Source: Clostridia bacterium
Lineage (GTDB): Bacteria; Bacillota; Clostridia; Oscillospirales; CAG-272
Length of the DNA: 63,922 bases
Assembly: GCA_017473085.1 (NCBI GenBank)
Contig: JAFUNF010000025.1
Location: forward strand, 1 to 63,922
Direction: 5' to 3'
Under the pieces are notes generated by a model. It was not told where the DNA came from. It did not search any database and worked only from the letters and a program-made list of their open reading frames with translations. This document shows, piece after piece, positions 25,258 through 33,869 of the stretch. Each line of letters starts with the position of its first letter. The first letter of the stretch is position 1. A program made the translations under genes and the position numbers.

Positions 25258-26256
25258 TTATTTGCAAGCTTCTTCAACAGCAACTGCAACAGCAACAGTC
25301 ATACCAACCATTGGGTTGTTACCTGCGCCGATAAGACCCATCATTTCTACGTGAGCTGGAACAGATGAGGAGCCTGCGAATTGAGCATCGCCGTGCATTC
25401 TACCCATTGTGTCAGTCATACCATAGGAAGCAGGACCTGCAGCCATATTATCTGGGTGAAGTGTTCTACCTGTACCACCACCTGATGCAACTGAGAAGTA
25501 GTTAACTCCGTTTTCGTTACACCATTTCTTGTATGTACCTGCAACTGGGTGTTGGAATCTTGTTGGGTTGGTGGAGTTACCTGTGATAGATACACCAACG
25601 TTTTCAAGTCTCATAATTGCAACGCCCTCTGGAACGCTATCACTACCATAGCACTTAACGTCTGCTCTTGGACCCTTTGAATAAGGTGTGCTTGATATAA
25701 CCTTAACCTCTTCAGCATATGGGTCGAACTCTGTTTCAACGTATGTAAAGCCGTTGATTCTTGAAATAATCATAGCAGCATCCTTGCCAAGACCATTCAA
25801 AATAACTCTAAGTGGCTTTACTCTTACCTTATTTGCGTTAAGAGCAATCTTAATAGCACCCTCAGCAGCAGCAAAGGACTCGTGTCCTGCTAAGAAGCAG
25901 AAGCACTCTGTTTCCTCGGAAAGAAGCATCTTACCAAGGTTACCATGGCCAAGACCAACCTTTCTGTTCTCTGCAACAGAGCCAGGGATACAGAATGATT
26001 GTAGACCGATACCGATTGCAGCAGCAGCGTCAGCAGCCTTTGTGCAACCCTTCTTAATTGCGATTGCAGCACCTACTGTGTAAGCCCAAACTGCGTTTTC
26101 AAAGCAGATTGGCTGTGTTTCTCTTACGATTTTGTCACAGTCAATGCCCTTAGCAAGTGTAATTTCCTTACACTCCTCAATGGAGTTAATACCATATTCC
26201 TTGAGAGTAGCAAGAATTTTAGCTTCTCTTCTCTCGTATCCTTCAAATAATGCCAT
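25258..26256 (-). CDS. GGGtGRT protein
   Basis: A 332-residue protein named for its GGGTGRTLHPDNMAAG motif near residue 265. It has several Gly/Ala-rich segments (AVWAYTVGAAIAIKKG, AAAIGIGLQSFCIPG) and a conserved Cys-containing segment, ETECFCFLAGHESFAAAEG. The family is typical of Clostridia and other anaerobes, nearly always next to a NifU-like scaffold gene as here; its biochemical role is not established. It follows the scaffold gene by 14 nt with a clear GGAGG, so they form one operon. Its last codons overlap the final hairpin of element A, which may double as its terminator. Confidence 0.88.
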   Translation of the reverse strand: MALFEGYERREAKILATLKEYGINSIEECKEITLAKGIDCDKIVRETQPICFENAVWAYTVGAAIAIKKGCTKAADAAAAIGIGLQSFCIPGSVAENRKVGLGHGNLGKMLLSEETECFCFLAGHESFAAAEGAIKIALNANKVRVKPLRVILNGLGKDAAMIISRINGFTYVETEFDPYAEEVKVISSTPYSKGPRADVKCYGSDSVPEGVAIMRLENVGVSITGNSTNPTRFQHPVAGTYKKWCNENGVNYFSVASGGGTGRTLHPDNMAAGPASYGMTDTMGRMHGDAQFAGSSSVPAHVEMMGLIGAGNNPMVGMTVAVAVAVEEACK

Positions 26257-26270
26257 TATTCGTTACCTCC

Positions 26271-26963
26271 TTATTGCTTTCTTGGGTCGATATACTTTGC
26301 AGCCTCTGCAAATCTACCATATGTACCCTTAGACTTTTCGTAAGCCTCATTTGGCTCCATACCCTTCTTAATGAAGTCAGTCATTTTGCCAAGAGAAACG
26401 AACTCGTAACCGATAACCTGATCATTTTCATCAAGAGCCATTCTTGTGCAGTAGCCCTCAGTCATTTCAAGGTAACGAACACCCTTTGCCTTAGTACCAT
26501 ACATAGTACCAACCATTGAACGAGCACCCTTACCAAGGTCCTCCATACCTGCACCGATAACAAGACCACCCTCAGAGAAAGCAGACTGTGTTCTACCATA
26601 AACGATTTGAAGGAAAAGCTCACGCATAGCTGTGTTAATAGCATCGCATACAAGGTCTGTATTAAGAGCCTCAAGAAGTGTTTTGCCTGGTAGGATTTCT
26701 GCTGCCATAGCTGCAGAGTGAGTCATACCTGAGCAACCGATTGTTTCTACAAGTGCTTCCTCAATGATACCATCCTTAACGTTGAGGGAGAGCTTGCAAG
26801 CACCCTGCTGTGGTGCACACCAGCCAATACCGTGTGTGTAGCCTGAAATGTCTGTGATTTGCTTAGCCTGTACCCACTTACCCTCTTCAGGAATTGGAGC
26901 TGGACCATGCTTTGGTCCCTTTGCTACGGAGCACATGCTTTCAACTTCGTGTGAATAAATCAT
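26271..26963 (-). CDS. NifU-like iron-sulfur assembly scaffold partner of GGGtGRT
   Basis: A 230-residue protein with a NifU-N-like/IscU-type fold signature: WCAPQQGACKLSL, VETIGCSGMTHSAAMAAEIL and TDLVCDAINTAMRELFL supply the three cluster-binding Cys positions. The C-terminal segment (TEGYCTRMALDENDQVIGYEFVSLG onward) is specific to the form that accompanies GGGtGRT proteins. It likely holds or transfers an Fe-S cluster for an unknown client. It is the first gene of a two-gene operon with a near-consensus promoter; AAGGAG precedes the ATG. Confidence 0.8.
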   Translation of the reverse strand: MIYSHEVESMCSVAKGPKHGPAPIPEEGKWVQAKQITDISGYTHGIGWCAPQQGACKLSLNVKDGIIEEALVETIGCSGMTHSAAMAAEILPGKTLLEALNTDLVCDAINTAMRELFLQIVYGRTQSAFSEGGLVIGAGMEDLGKGARSMVGTMYGTKAKGVRYLEMTEGYCTRMALDENDQVIGYEFVSLGKMTDFIKKGMEPNEAYEKSKGTYGRFAEAAKYIDPRKQ

Positions 26964-27000
26964 TTGAAATTCTCCTTAGAAAATTATTTTTTGCATTTCT

Positions 27001-27029
27001 ATAATATCATATTTCGACAGTAAAATCAA
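27001..27029 (-). promoter_or_regulatory. Promoter of the scaffold-GGGtGRT operon
   Basis: Minus-strand TTGATT (27024-27029) and TATTAT (27001-27006) with a 17-nt spacer, about 38 nt upstream of the ATG. Confidence 0.7.
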
Positions 27030-27097
27030 CATATTTGAAGAAAAAAATATTTTTTACATAACAGTACAAATTTTTCTCATTTTTTATAAAATTATTA

Positions 27098-27126
27098 TTT
27101 ACTTTTACTATAATATATGTTAGAAT
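27098..27126 (+). promoter_or_regulatory. Promoter of the pseudouridine synthase unit
   Basis: TTTACT (27098-27103) and TAGAAT (27121-27126), 17-nt spacer, 29 nt before the ATG. The same TTTACTTTTAC-containing pattern occurs in the uvrB promoter. Confidence 0.65.
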
Positions 27127-27154
27127 AGAGATAGCATTTTTTATGAGGTGAGTT

Positions 27155-27859
27155 ATGCGTCTTGACAAGCTTTTATGTGAATGTGGCAAGGCCTCCCGAA
27201 GTGAGGCTGGCAAGCTTATTCGTCTTGGTAAGGTTACTGTAAATGGCACTGTTGTCAAAAAAGCAGATTTTAAGGTTGACGAGCACGCTGACAAGGTAAC
27301 TCTTGGTGGCTGTGAGGTTTGCTATAAAAAATTTACCTACATTATGTTAAATAAGCCAGAGGGGTACGTTAGTGCAACTGACGACCCAAACGAAAAAACC
27401 GTTTTGGACCTTATTGATATCGAGGACAGACGTAAGGGACTTTTTCCTTGTGGCAGGCTTGATAAAAACACCTTAGGGCTTGTTATTTTAACAAACGATG
27501 GCGAGGGTGCCCACTATGTTTTGTCCCCTAAGCACCACGTAAAAAAGCTTTATCGTTTTGAGTGTCAAGCTCCCCTTTCAAGCGAAGACGTCAAAAATCT
27601 TGAAAATGGTATTGATATAGGTGGGTATTTTACAAAGCCCTGTACTATCAATATGGAAGGCTTGCAAAGTGGCACTATTGCTCTTACTGAGGGAAAATAC
27701 CACCAAATAAAACGTATGCTTGAGGCAGTTGACAACAAAATTACGTATCTTGAAAGAATTTCCTTTGGAGATATTTTGCTTGACCCCTCTCTTGAAAGAG
27801 GTCAATGGAGATATTTGACTAAGGACGAGGAAAGCATTTTTTTAAGAACAGGAAAATAA
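27155..27859 (+). CDS. RsuA/RluB/E/F-family rRNA pseudouridine synthase
   Basis: A 234-residue enzyme that isomerises a specific uridine in rRNA. Residues 1-48 are an S4 RNA-binding domain (MRLDKLLCECGKASRSEAGKL). The catalytic block is GRLDKNTLGLVILTNDGE, its Asp near residue 102, and YHQIKRMLEAV lies in the C-terminal half. The S4 plus catalytic arrangement and size fit RsuA (16S U516) best, but RluB-like specificity cannot be excluded. GAGGTG lies before the ATG. A PHP-gene pair follows 31 nt downstream, likely in the same transcript. Confidence 0.9.
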   Translation: MRLDKLLCECGKASRSEAGKLIRLGKVTVNGTVVKKADFKVDEHADKVTLGGCEVCYKKFTYIMLNKPEGYVSATDDPNEKTVLDLIDIEDRRKGLFPCGRLDKNTLGLVILTNDGEGAHYVLSPKHHVKKLYRFECQAPLSSEDVKNLENGIDIGGYFTKPCTINMEGLQSGTIALTEGKYHQIKRMLEAVDNKITYLERISFGDILLDPSLERGQWRYLTKDEESIFLRTGK

Positions 27860-27890
27860 AATTTTATATCAATAGAAAGAAGGTTGCTTT

Positions 27891-28943
27891 ATGAAAAAGT
27901 ACATCTTGCCAGAGGACGTAAACTGGTATCGTGCTAATATGCACTGCCACTCTACTGTATCCGATGGCTCACTCACTCCAGAGGAAATCAAGAAGGAATA
28001 TAAGGCTCAAGGCTACTCTATTGTTGCCTATACTGACCACGAAATACTGCTTGACCACTCCGACCTTGACGATGAGGATTTTTTAACTCTTACAAGCTCT
28101 GAATACTCTATTACAGAGACTCAGGCATCAGTGCCAAGTGCAACAGGGTCTAAAGGAAATAATCCTTGGTCAAGAAAGAAAACAGTTCATATGTGTATCT
28201 ACTCTAAGGACCAGCACAACGTATTTCAGCCTGCTGCTGACGACGATAGCTTCAGATGGGTACAGGGTGGTATTCACGTAGGCAGAAACAAGTGCGACGG
28301 CTACAAGAGAGTATACACTAAGGAAAGCATTAACGAAACTATCAAAAGATGTAACGAGGCAGGCTTTTTCGTTCAGTTCAACCATCCAAACTGGTCACTA
28401 AACGACAGAACTGACTACTTAGGTCTTGAAGGACTTTGGTCCTTGGAAATTCTCAACTACGCAACTGAAAGATTGACAGGTAGCGAATATTGTCCCTACA
28501 TTTACGACGATATGTTCCGCTCTGGCATGCACAATTTGTATTGCTCGATGGGTGACGATAACCACAACAGAGGAAGAAGTCTTGTTGCCTCCTTTGGTGG
28601 CTCCACCTTCTTTGGCGCTAAGGAATTGAAATACGACCAAATTGTTGAGTCTATGGAAAAGGGTAACTTCTACTGTGCAAGCGGTAAAAACCCACCAAGA
28701 ATTAAGGCTCTTTATGTAGAGGACAACATACTCAAAATTGATTGCACAGAGGCTACTGACGTTATTCTTACAGGCTATGCAAGAAACTGGAGAAATATCT
28801 CAGGCGAGGGTATTACTCACGCAGAATTTCCTTTAAAGCTTGACGACGTTTATTTCCGTATTACAGTAAGAGATATGTACGGAAACAATGCTCATACACA
28901 TTATTACCGAGTAAAGGACTTCTACGAGGAGGTACAGGAATAA
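27891..28943 (+). CDS. PHP-domain phosphoesterase-like protein, copy 1
   Basis: A 350-residue PHP-superfamily protein. Metal motifs are visible: MHCH at 17-20 with SDGSLTPEE, AYTDHE, the SSEYS region, FNHPNWS and GDDNH near residue 220. The C-terminal ~80 residues form a beta domain (ATDVILTGYARNW, VYFRITVRDMYGNNAHT). These enzymes hydrolyse phosphoesters with a trinuclear metal site; the substrate is unknown. It overlaps the next gene, its close paralog, by one base (TAATG). AAGGTTG is a modest ribosome site. Confidence 0.8.
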   Translation: MKKYILPEDVNWYRANMHCHSTVSDGSLTPEEIKKEYKAQGYSIVAYTDHEILLDHSDLDDEDFLTLTSSEYSITETQASVPSATGSKGNNPWSRKKTVHMCIYSKDQHNVFQPAADDDSFRWVQGGIHVGRNKCDGYKRVYTKESINETIKRCNEAGFFVQFNHPNWSLNDRTDYLGLEGLWSLEILNYATERLTGSEYCPYIYDDMFRSGMHNLYCSMGDDNHNRGRSLVASFGGSTFFGAKELKYDQIVESMEKGNFYCASGKNPPRIKALYVEDNILKIDCTEATDVILTGYARNWRNISGEGITHAEFPLKLDDVYFRITVRDMYGNNAHTHYYRVKDFYEEVQE

Positions 28944-29989
28944 TGAAAAAGTATATTATCTCTCCCGAATATAATTGGTACAGAGCCAATTTCCATTGTC
29001 ACACTGTTTGCTCAGACGGTGCGCTAACACCTGAGCAGGTTAAGGAGGCATACAAAAATCACGGCTACTCTATCGTTGCCTACACAGACCACGATGTTTT
29101 GCTTGACCACTCTGACCTAAACGACGAGGGCTTTATTGCTCTTACAAGCTCAGAGTATGCAGTAAACGAAGCAACTCCTAAGTTTCCTAAGATTTTCGAT
29201 ACCGAAACAAACGAGTGGGTACGCAAAAAATGTATGCACCTAAATATATTCTCAAAGGACCCACACAATACCTTTATGCCTGCTACTAATATCAATCAGC
29301 ATTGGGGCTTAAAGGAGCGTTATCCCGATACAAAATGTGACGGCTTTATAAGAGAATTTACTAAGGAAAATATCAATGAAATGATTAGACGCTGTAACGA
29401 GGCAGGCTTCCTTGTTCAGCTTAACCATCCATATTGGTCTTTAAATGAAAGAGAGGATTACATTGACCTTGAGGGACTTTGGGGTCTTGAAATTCTCAAC
29501 TACGCAACCGAGCTTGAAACAGGCTCTGAATACTGCCCTTACATTTACGATGATATGGTAAGAAATGGTATGTTTAATCTTTGCTGTACCATGGGCGACG
29601 ATAACCACAATCGTACAAGCCTAAGAGAGTCCTTTGGTGGCTCCACCTTTATTGGTGCTAAGGAGCTAAAGTACGACCAGATTATCGAGGCTATGGAAAA
29701 GGGTAACATTTACTGCGCAAGTGGCAGAGATAACCCACCACAGTTTAAGGAAATTTACGTCGAGGACAACAAAATTGTCATTGAATGCTCCCCTGTTGAA
29801 AGCGTTTACATAAACGCCTATGCACGTGCAGACCGTCATATAACCAATGAGGATGGAGGCGAGGGCATCACTCACGCAGAGTTTGCCTTAAGAGAAAGCG
29901 ACGTTTACTTCCGTATTACTATAAGAGATAAATACGGAAACAATGCACACACACGTAATTATTTCGTTAAGGACTTCCTTAACAAGTAA
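28943..29989 (+). CDS. PHP-domain phosphoesterase-like protein, copy 2
   Basis: A 348-residue paralog of the preceding gene, clearly a tandem duplicate that has diverged (FHCH, SDGALTPEQ, AYTDHD, SSEYAV, LNHPYWS, GDDNHN conserved). The metal-binding His and Asp residues are retained, so it is probably active. The differences concentrate in the loop after SSEYAVNE and in the C-terminal beta domain, consistent with a changed substrate or heterodimer formation. The TAATG junction and an upstream GAGGAGG strongly couple it to copy 1. Confidence 0.8.
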   Translation: MKKYIISPEYNWYRANFHCHTVCSDGALTPEQVKEAYKNHGYSIVAYTDHDVLLDHSDLNDEGFIALTSSEYAVNEATPKFPKIFDTETNEWVRKKCMHLNIFSKDPHNTFMPATNINQHWGLKERYPDTKCDGFIREFTKENINEMIRRCNEAGFLVQLNHPYWSLNEREDYIDLEGLWGLEILNYATELETGSEYCPYIYDDMVRNGMFNLCCTMGDDNHNRTSLRESFGGSTFIGAKELKYDQIIEAMEKGNIYCASGRDNPPQFKEIYVEDNKIVIECSPVESVYINAYARADRHITNEDGGEGITHAEFALRESDVYFRITIRDKYGNNAHTRNYFVKDFLNK

Positions 29990-30043
29990 TATAAAGCAAC
30001 AAAATTTAAAAGAAAGCAACAAAAATTTAAAGAGGACCAAAAA

Positions 30044-32209
30044 ATGAACATTATTAACGAACTTGCAAAAGAATTCAACCTAAAGGTAAGCCAAGTAGAG
30101 GCAACTGTTGGACTTATCGACGACGGAAACACTATTCCATTTATTGCCCGTTATAGAAAAGAGGTAACAGGCTCACTTGACGACACTATTCTTCGTGATC
30201 TTGATGAAAGACTTAAGTATTTAAGAAATCTTGAGGCCAGAAAGGCAGAGGTTTCCTCACTTATCGAGGCACAGGGTAAGCTTACTCCTGAAATTACAGA
30301 AGCGCTTGAAAAGGCACAAATCTTAACTGAGGTTGAGGACATTTATCGTCCATTCAAGCCTAAGAAAAAGACAAGAGCCTCCGTTGCTCGTGAAAAGGGT
30401 CTTGAGCCACTTGCTCAGCTTCTTATGGAGCAAAGAGCTTCCTATGATAAGCCAATTATGGAGCTTTGTGCTGAGTATATATGCACAAACGAAAAGGACG
30501 AAAAGCTTAGTGTTTTAACTGCTGAGGATGCACTCAACGGAGCTAAGGACATAATAGCTGAGGAAATTTCCGATAATGCTGAGTATAGAAAGGCTATTCG
30601 TGCTTTAACTCACGATAATGGTACAATCGTTTCTAAGAAGGCTAAGGAGGAAGATTCCGTTTATAGCTCCTACTACGATTACAACGAAAGCATTAAGAAA
30701 ATCCCTGGTCACCGAGTTCTTGCTATTAATAGAGGCGAAAAGGAAGAATTTTTAAAGGTTGATGTTCAAATTAGTCCTGAGCTAATTATAAATTATCTAA
30801 ACAAGCAAATTATTACAAATCAAAATAGCCCTGCAAAGGAGCATATCGAGGCTACTATCGTTGATAGCTACGACAGACTTATTAAAGCATCTGTTGAAAG
30901 AGAAATCCGTACTGCTCTGTTTGACGAGGCGAGTGAGGGTGCTATTAAGCTATTCTCCGATAACCTAAAGCATCTTTTGATGGGTGCCCCACTTAAAGGC
31001 AAAACAGTTCTTGGCTACGACCCAGGCTACAGAACAGGCTGTAAGCTTGCAGTAGTTGACAAGACAGGTAAATATATTGACTGGGACGTTATCTACCCAA
31101 CCAAGCCAAGAGAGGACATTGAGGGCTCTACTAAAAAGGTTGAACGCCTTATCAAGAAATACGGCGTTGACGTTGTAGCTATCGGTAATGGTACTGCATC
31201 TAAGGAAAGTGAAATCTTTATTGCAGGCGTGCTTAAGGGTATGGGTAATCCTAATGTAAAATACATTATGGTAAGCGAGGCAGGTGCTTCCGTTTACTCT
31301 GCTTCCAAGCTTGGTGCCGAGGAATTCCCAGACTTTGACGTAACTCAACGTTCTGCAATCTCAATTGCAAGACGCTTACAGGACCCACTTGCTGAGCTTG
31401 TAAAGATTGACCCTAAGTCAATCGGTGTTGGTCAATATCAGCACGATATGAAGCCTGCAAGACTTGACGAGGCTCTTGGTGGCGTAGTTGAGGACTGTGT
31501 AAACAGTATCGGTGTTGACGTAAATACAGCTTCATATTCTCTACTTTCCTACATTTCAGGTATTAACACTGCCTCTGCTAAGAACATTGTAAAATACCGC
31601 GAGGAAAACGGCGAGTTTACTAAGAGAGAACAACTTTTGAAGGTTCCTAAGATTGGTGCTAAGGCATACCAACAATGTGCAGGCTTCTTAAGAGTTCCTG
31701 ATTCAAAGGAAATCCTTGATAACACAGGTGTTCACCCAGAGTCCTACGATAGTGCAAAGGCTCTTCTTGCAAAGTTTGACTACACACTTGAAAGCGTAGG
31801 CACAGGTCTTAAGAACATCAGACAGCAATGCAACAAGTATGGCACTAAAAAGCTTGCTGACGAGCTTGGAATTGGTGAGCCTACCCTTCTTGACATCATC
31901 GGCGAGCTTGAAAAGCCAGGTCGTGACGTGCGTGATTCTCTACCACAGCCTATCCTTCGTGATGACGTTTTAGGCATGGAGGACTTGACCGAGGGTATGA
32001 TTATGACAGGTACAGTACGTAATGTAATTGACTTCGGCGCATTCGTTGATATTGGTGTGCATCAGGACGGCTTGGTACACGTTTCTGAAATTTCTGAAAA
32101 GTACATTAAGCACCCATCTGAGGCACTTAGCGTTGGCGATATTGTAACTGTAAAGATTAAGGGCGTTGACCTCAATAAGAAGCGTATTAGCCTTACTATG
32201 AAAATTTAA
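30044..32209 (+). CDS. tex: Tex-family RNA-binding transcription accessory protein
   Basis: A 721-residue multidomain protein: N-terminal helical Tex region (LAKEFNLKVSQVEATVGLID, IPFIARYRKEVTG), a YqgF/RNase H-like domain (VLGYDPGYRTGCKLAVVD), helix-hairpin-helix segments (NIVKYREENGEFTKREQL) and a C-terminal S1 domain (GTVRNVIDFGAFVDIGVHQD) to the end. Tex proteins bind nucleic acid and affect transcription and sometimes toxin expression; the exact task here is unknown. Length and domain order are normal. A long terminator hairpin lies about 40 nt downstream. Confidence 0.95.
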   Translation: MNIINELAKEFNLKVSQVEATVGLIDDGNTIPFIARYRKEVTGSLDDTILRDLDERLKYLRNLEARKAEVSSLIEAQGKLTPEITEALEKAQILTEVEDIYRPFKPKKKTRASVAREKGLEPLAQLLMEQRASYDKPIMELCAEYICTNEKDEKLSVLTAEDALNGAKDIIAEEISDNAEYRKAIRALTHDNGTIVSKKAKEEDSVYSSYYDYNESIKKIPGHRVLAINRGEKEEFLKVDVQISPELIINYLNKQIITNQNSPAKEHIEATIVDSYDRLIKASVEREIRTALFDEASEGAIKLFSDNLKHLLMGAPLKGKTVLGYDPGYRTGCKLAVVDKTGKYIDWDVIYPTKPREDIEGSTKKVERLIKKYGVDVVAIGNGTASKESEIFIAGVLKGMGNPNVKYIMVSEAGASVYSASKLGAEEFPDFDVTQRSAISIARRLQDPLAELVKIDPKSIGVGQYQHDMKPARLDEALGGVVEDCVNSIGVDVNTASYSLLSYISGINTASAKNIVKYREENGEFTKREQLLKVPKIGAKAYQQCAGFLRVPDSKEILDNTGVHPESYDSAKALLAKFDYTLESVGTGLKNIRQQCNKYGTKKLADELGIGEPTLLDIIGELEKPGRDVRDSLPQPILRDDVLGMEDLTEGMIMTGTVRNVIDFGAFVDIGVHQDGLVHVSEISEKYIKHPSEALSVGDIVTVKIKGVDLNKKRISLTMKI

Positions 32210-32246
32210 TAATCCGAAGATTTAATGATTCCAAAATATAATAATG

Positions 32247-32299
32247 ATAAAATTCTCTTGACAGGTGGCTTTTAGAGTCTACCTGTCTCGAGATTTTAT
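32247..32299 (+). terminator. Long terminator after tex
   Basis: A two-part stem, ATAAAATTCTC with GAGATTTTAT enclosing GACAGGT/ACCTGTC, ends in a T-rich tract 40-90 nt past the tex stop. Confidence 0.85.
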
Positions 32300-32315
32300 T
32301 TGCCAAAATAATCAA

Positions 32316-32412
32316 CTGTGCAATTTGACGGCTTTTGTTTATATTGCACAAGAACTAAAGTTAAATTTTGTGCAAAAAAGATATTCCAATTTGTGCAAAA
32401 TTCTGTTATAAT
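32316..32412 (+). promoter_or_regulatory. msmX-like promoter with repeated TTGTGCAA operator-like sites
   Basis: The promoter is TTCCAA (32384-32389), 17 nt, TATAAT (32407-32412). TTGTGCAA recurs at 32368-32375 and 32391-32398, its reverse complement TTGCACAA at 32344-32351, and a variant CTGTGCAA at 32316-32323; the last three centres are 24 and 23 bp apart, about two helical turns. One site sits inside the promoter spacer, an ideal repressor position. A hairpin CGTCA-TTTTT-TGACG follows in the leader. The rest of 32300-32523 holds no gene. The regulator is not identified. Confidence 0.55.
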
Positions 32413-32523
32413 GATTATGTTAAAGTAAAATTATTATGGCTTAATGCGAATTTTTTCAGATTTTCGTCATTTTTTGACGACTTCTTTGCTTTAAGCGATG
32501 ATGCAAAAAAGGAGAAATAAATA

Positions 32524-33636
32524 ATGGCTAGTTTATCACTTAAGCACATTTACAAAAAATACCCAGGTGGCGTTACAGCGGTTTCCGACTTCTGTTTGGA
32601 AATTCAAGATAAGGAATTTGTTATCTTCGTTGGTCCTTCAGGATGTGGTAAGTCCACTACTCTTCGTATGATTGCAGGACTTGAGGAAATCACAGAGGGC
32701 GAGCTTTACATCGGCGACAAGCTTATGAACGATATCGCACCTAAGGACAGAGACATCGCCATGGTTTTCCAGAACTATGCGCTTTACCCACATATGACCG
32801 TTTACGAAAACATGGCATTCGGTCTTAAGCTAAAGAAAACACCAAAGGAAGAAATCAAGAGACGTGTTGAGGAAGCAGCAGAAATCCTTGGCATTACTCA
32901 CTTGCTTGACAGAAAGCCAAAGGCTATGTCAGGTGGTCAGAAGCAACGTGTTGCTTTGGGACGTGCTATCGTTAGAAATCCTAAGGTATTCTTACTTGAC
33001 GAGCCTCTTTCAAACCTTGACGCTAAGCTTCGTGCAACAATGAGAACTGAGCTTACAAAGATACATAAGCGTGTTGGTACAACATTCGTATATGTAACTC
33101 ACGACCAGGTTGAGGCTATGACAATGGCTACACGTATCGTAGTTATGAAGGACGGTCTTATCCAACAGGTTGACACACCACAAAACCTTTACGACAAGCC
33201 TGTTAATATGTTCGTTGCAGGATTTATCGGTACTCCTCAAATGAACTTCATCAACGCTGTGCTTGAAAAGAAGGAAGAGGATGTTTACATTTCCTTCGAG
33301 GGCTACTCCTTGAAGCTTCCTCACGAAAAGGCTACTGACCCTGCTATTCAGGATTACATTGGCAAAGAGGTTGTTGCAGGTATTCGTCCAGAGTGCATTC
33401 ACGACGAGCCAATCTACCTTAGCACAATGTCCGAAAATGTTATTGATGTTAGCGTTGACGTTACTGAGCTTATGGGTGCTGAAATCTACCTATACCTCTC
33501 TATTGGCGAGCAAAATGCTACTGCAAGAGTTTCTTCTCGTTCACAAGCAAGAGCTGGTGACACAATCAGCGTTGCAGTTGAAGCAGGTCGTATTCACTTG
33601 TTCGACAAGGACACACAAAAGTACATTATTCACTAA
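32524..33636 (+). CDS. msmX: MsmX/UgpC-type carbohydrate ABC transporter ATPase
   Basis: A 370-residue ATPase of the CUT1 sugar-importer class: Walker A GPSGCGKSTT (37-46), Q-loop FQNYALYPHMTV, signature MSGGQKQR, Walker B VFLLDEPLSNLD, H-loop THD, and a C-terminal regulatory OBD/TOBE domain (about 240-370). No permease or solute-binding gene adjoins it, as for the shared MsmX/MsiK ATPases that energise several sugar importers encoded elsewhere. GGAGAAATAAATA precedes the ATG. The specific name is by analogy; a strong terminator follows. Confidence 0.85.
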   Translation: MASLSLKHIYKKYPGGVTAVSDFCLEIQDKEFVIFVGPSGCGKSTTLRMIAGLEEITEGELYIGDKLMNDIAPKDRDIAMVFQNYALYPHMTVYENMAFGLKLKKTPKEEIKRRVEEAAEILGITHLLDRKPKAMSGGQKQRVALGRAIVRNPKVFLLDEPLSNLDAKLRATMRTELTKIHKRVGTTFVYVTHDQVEAMTMATRIVVMKDGLIQQVDTPQNLYDKPVNMFVAGFIGTPQMNFINAVLEKKEEDVYISFEGYSLKLPHEKATDPAIQDYIGKEVVAGIRPECIHDEPIYLSTMSENVIDVSVDVTELMGAEIYLYLSIGEQNATARVSSRSQARAGDTISVAVEAGRIHLFDKDTQKYIIH

Positions 33637-33643
33637 TACAACT

Positions 33644-33672
33644 AAAGGGCTGTCGCTTACGACAGCCTTTTT
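33644..33672 (+). terminator. Terminator after msmX-like gene
   Basis: AGGGCTGTCG-ctta-CGACAGCC stem followed by seven T residues, 8-36 nt past the stop codon. Confidence 0.92.
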
Positions 33673-33786
33673 TGTTACCTGTTTATTTTTTATCCAAAGC
33701 TTTCTTTTTTCATTCAAAAGCACACCTGTTTTTGTTATATTATTTGCTTTTTTGTCAAATGAGTGTCGTATTTTTGCTTATTTCTA

Positions 33787-33815
33787 TTGACTTTTTACCA
33801 TAAATTTGTTATACT
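33787..33815 (+). promoter_or_regulatory. Promoter of the oxidoreductase gene
   Basis: TTGACT (33787-33792) and TATACT (33810-33815), 17-nt spacer, 54 nt before the ATG at 33870. Confidence 0.78.
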
Positions 33816-33869
33816 TGCTTTGTATGGAAAATACAATTTTAATTAGTAATTGAAAGGCTTATTATATAT

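Noticed and set aside
24948-25265. Possible CRISPR array
   Set aside because: Spacing units are 6-8 nt and the variable parts are self-complementary hairpins, not 30-nt unique spacers between identical repeats.
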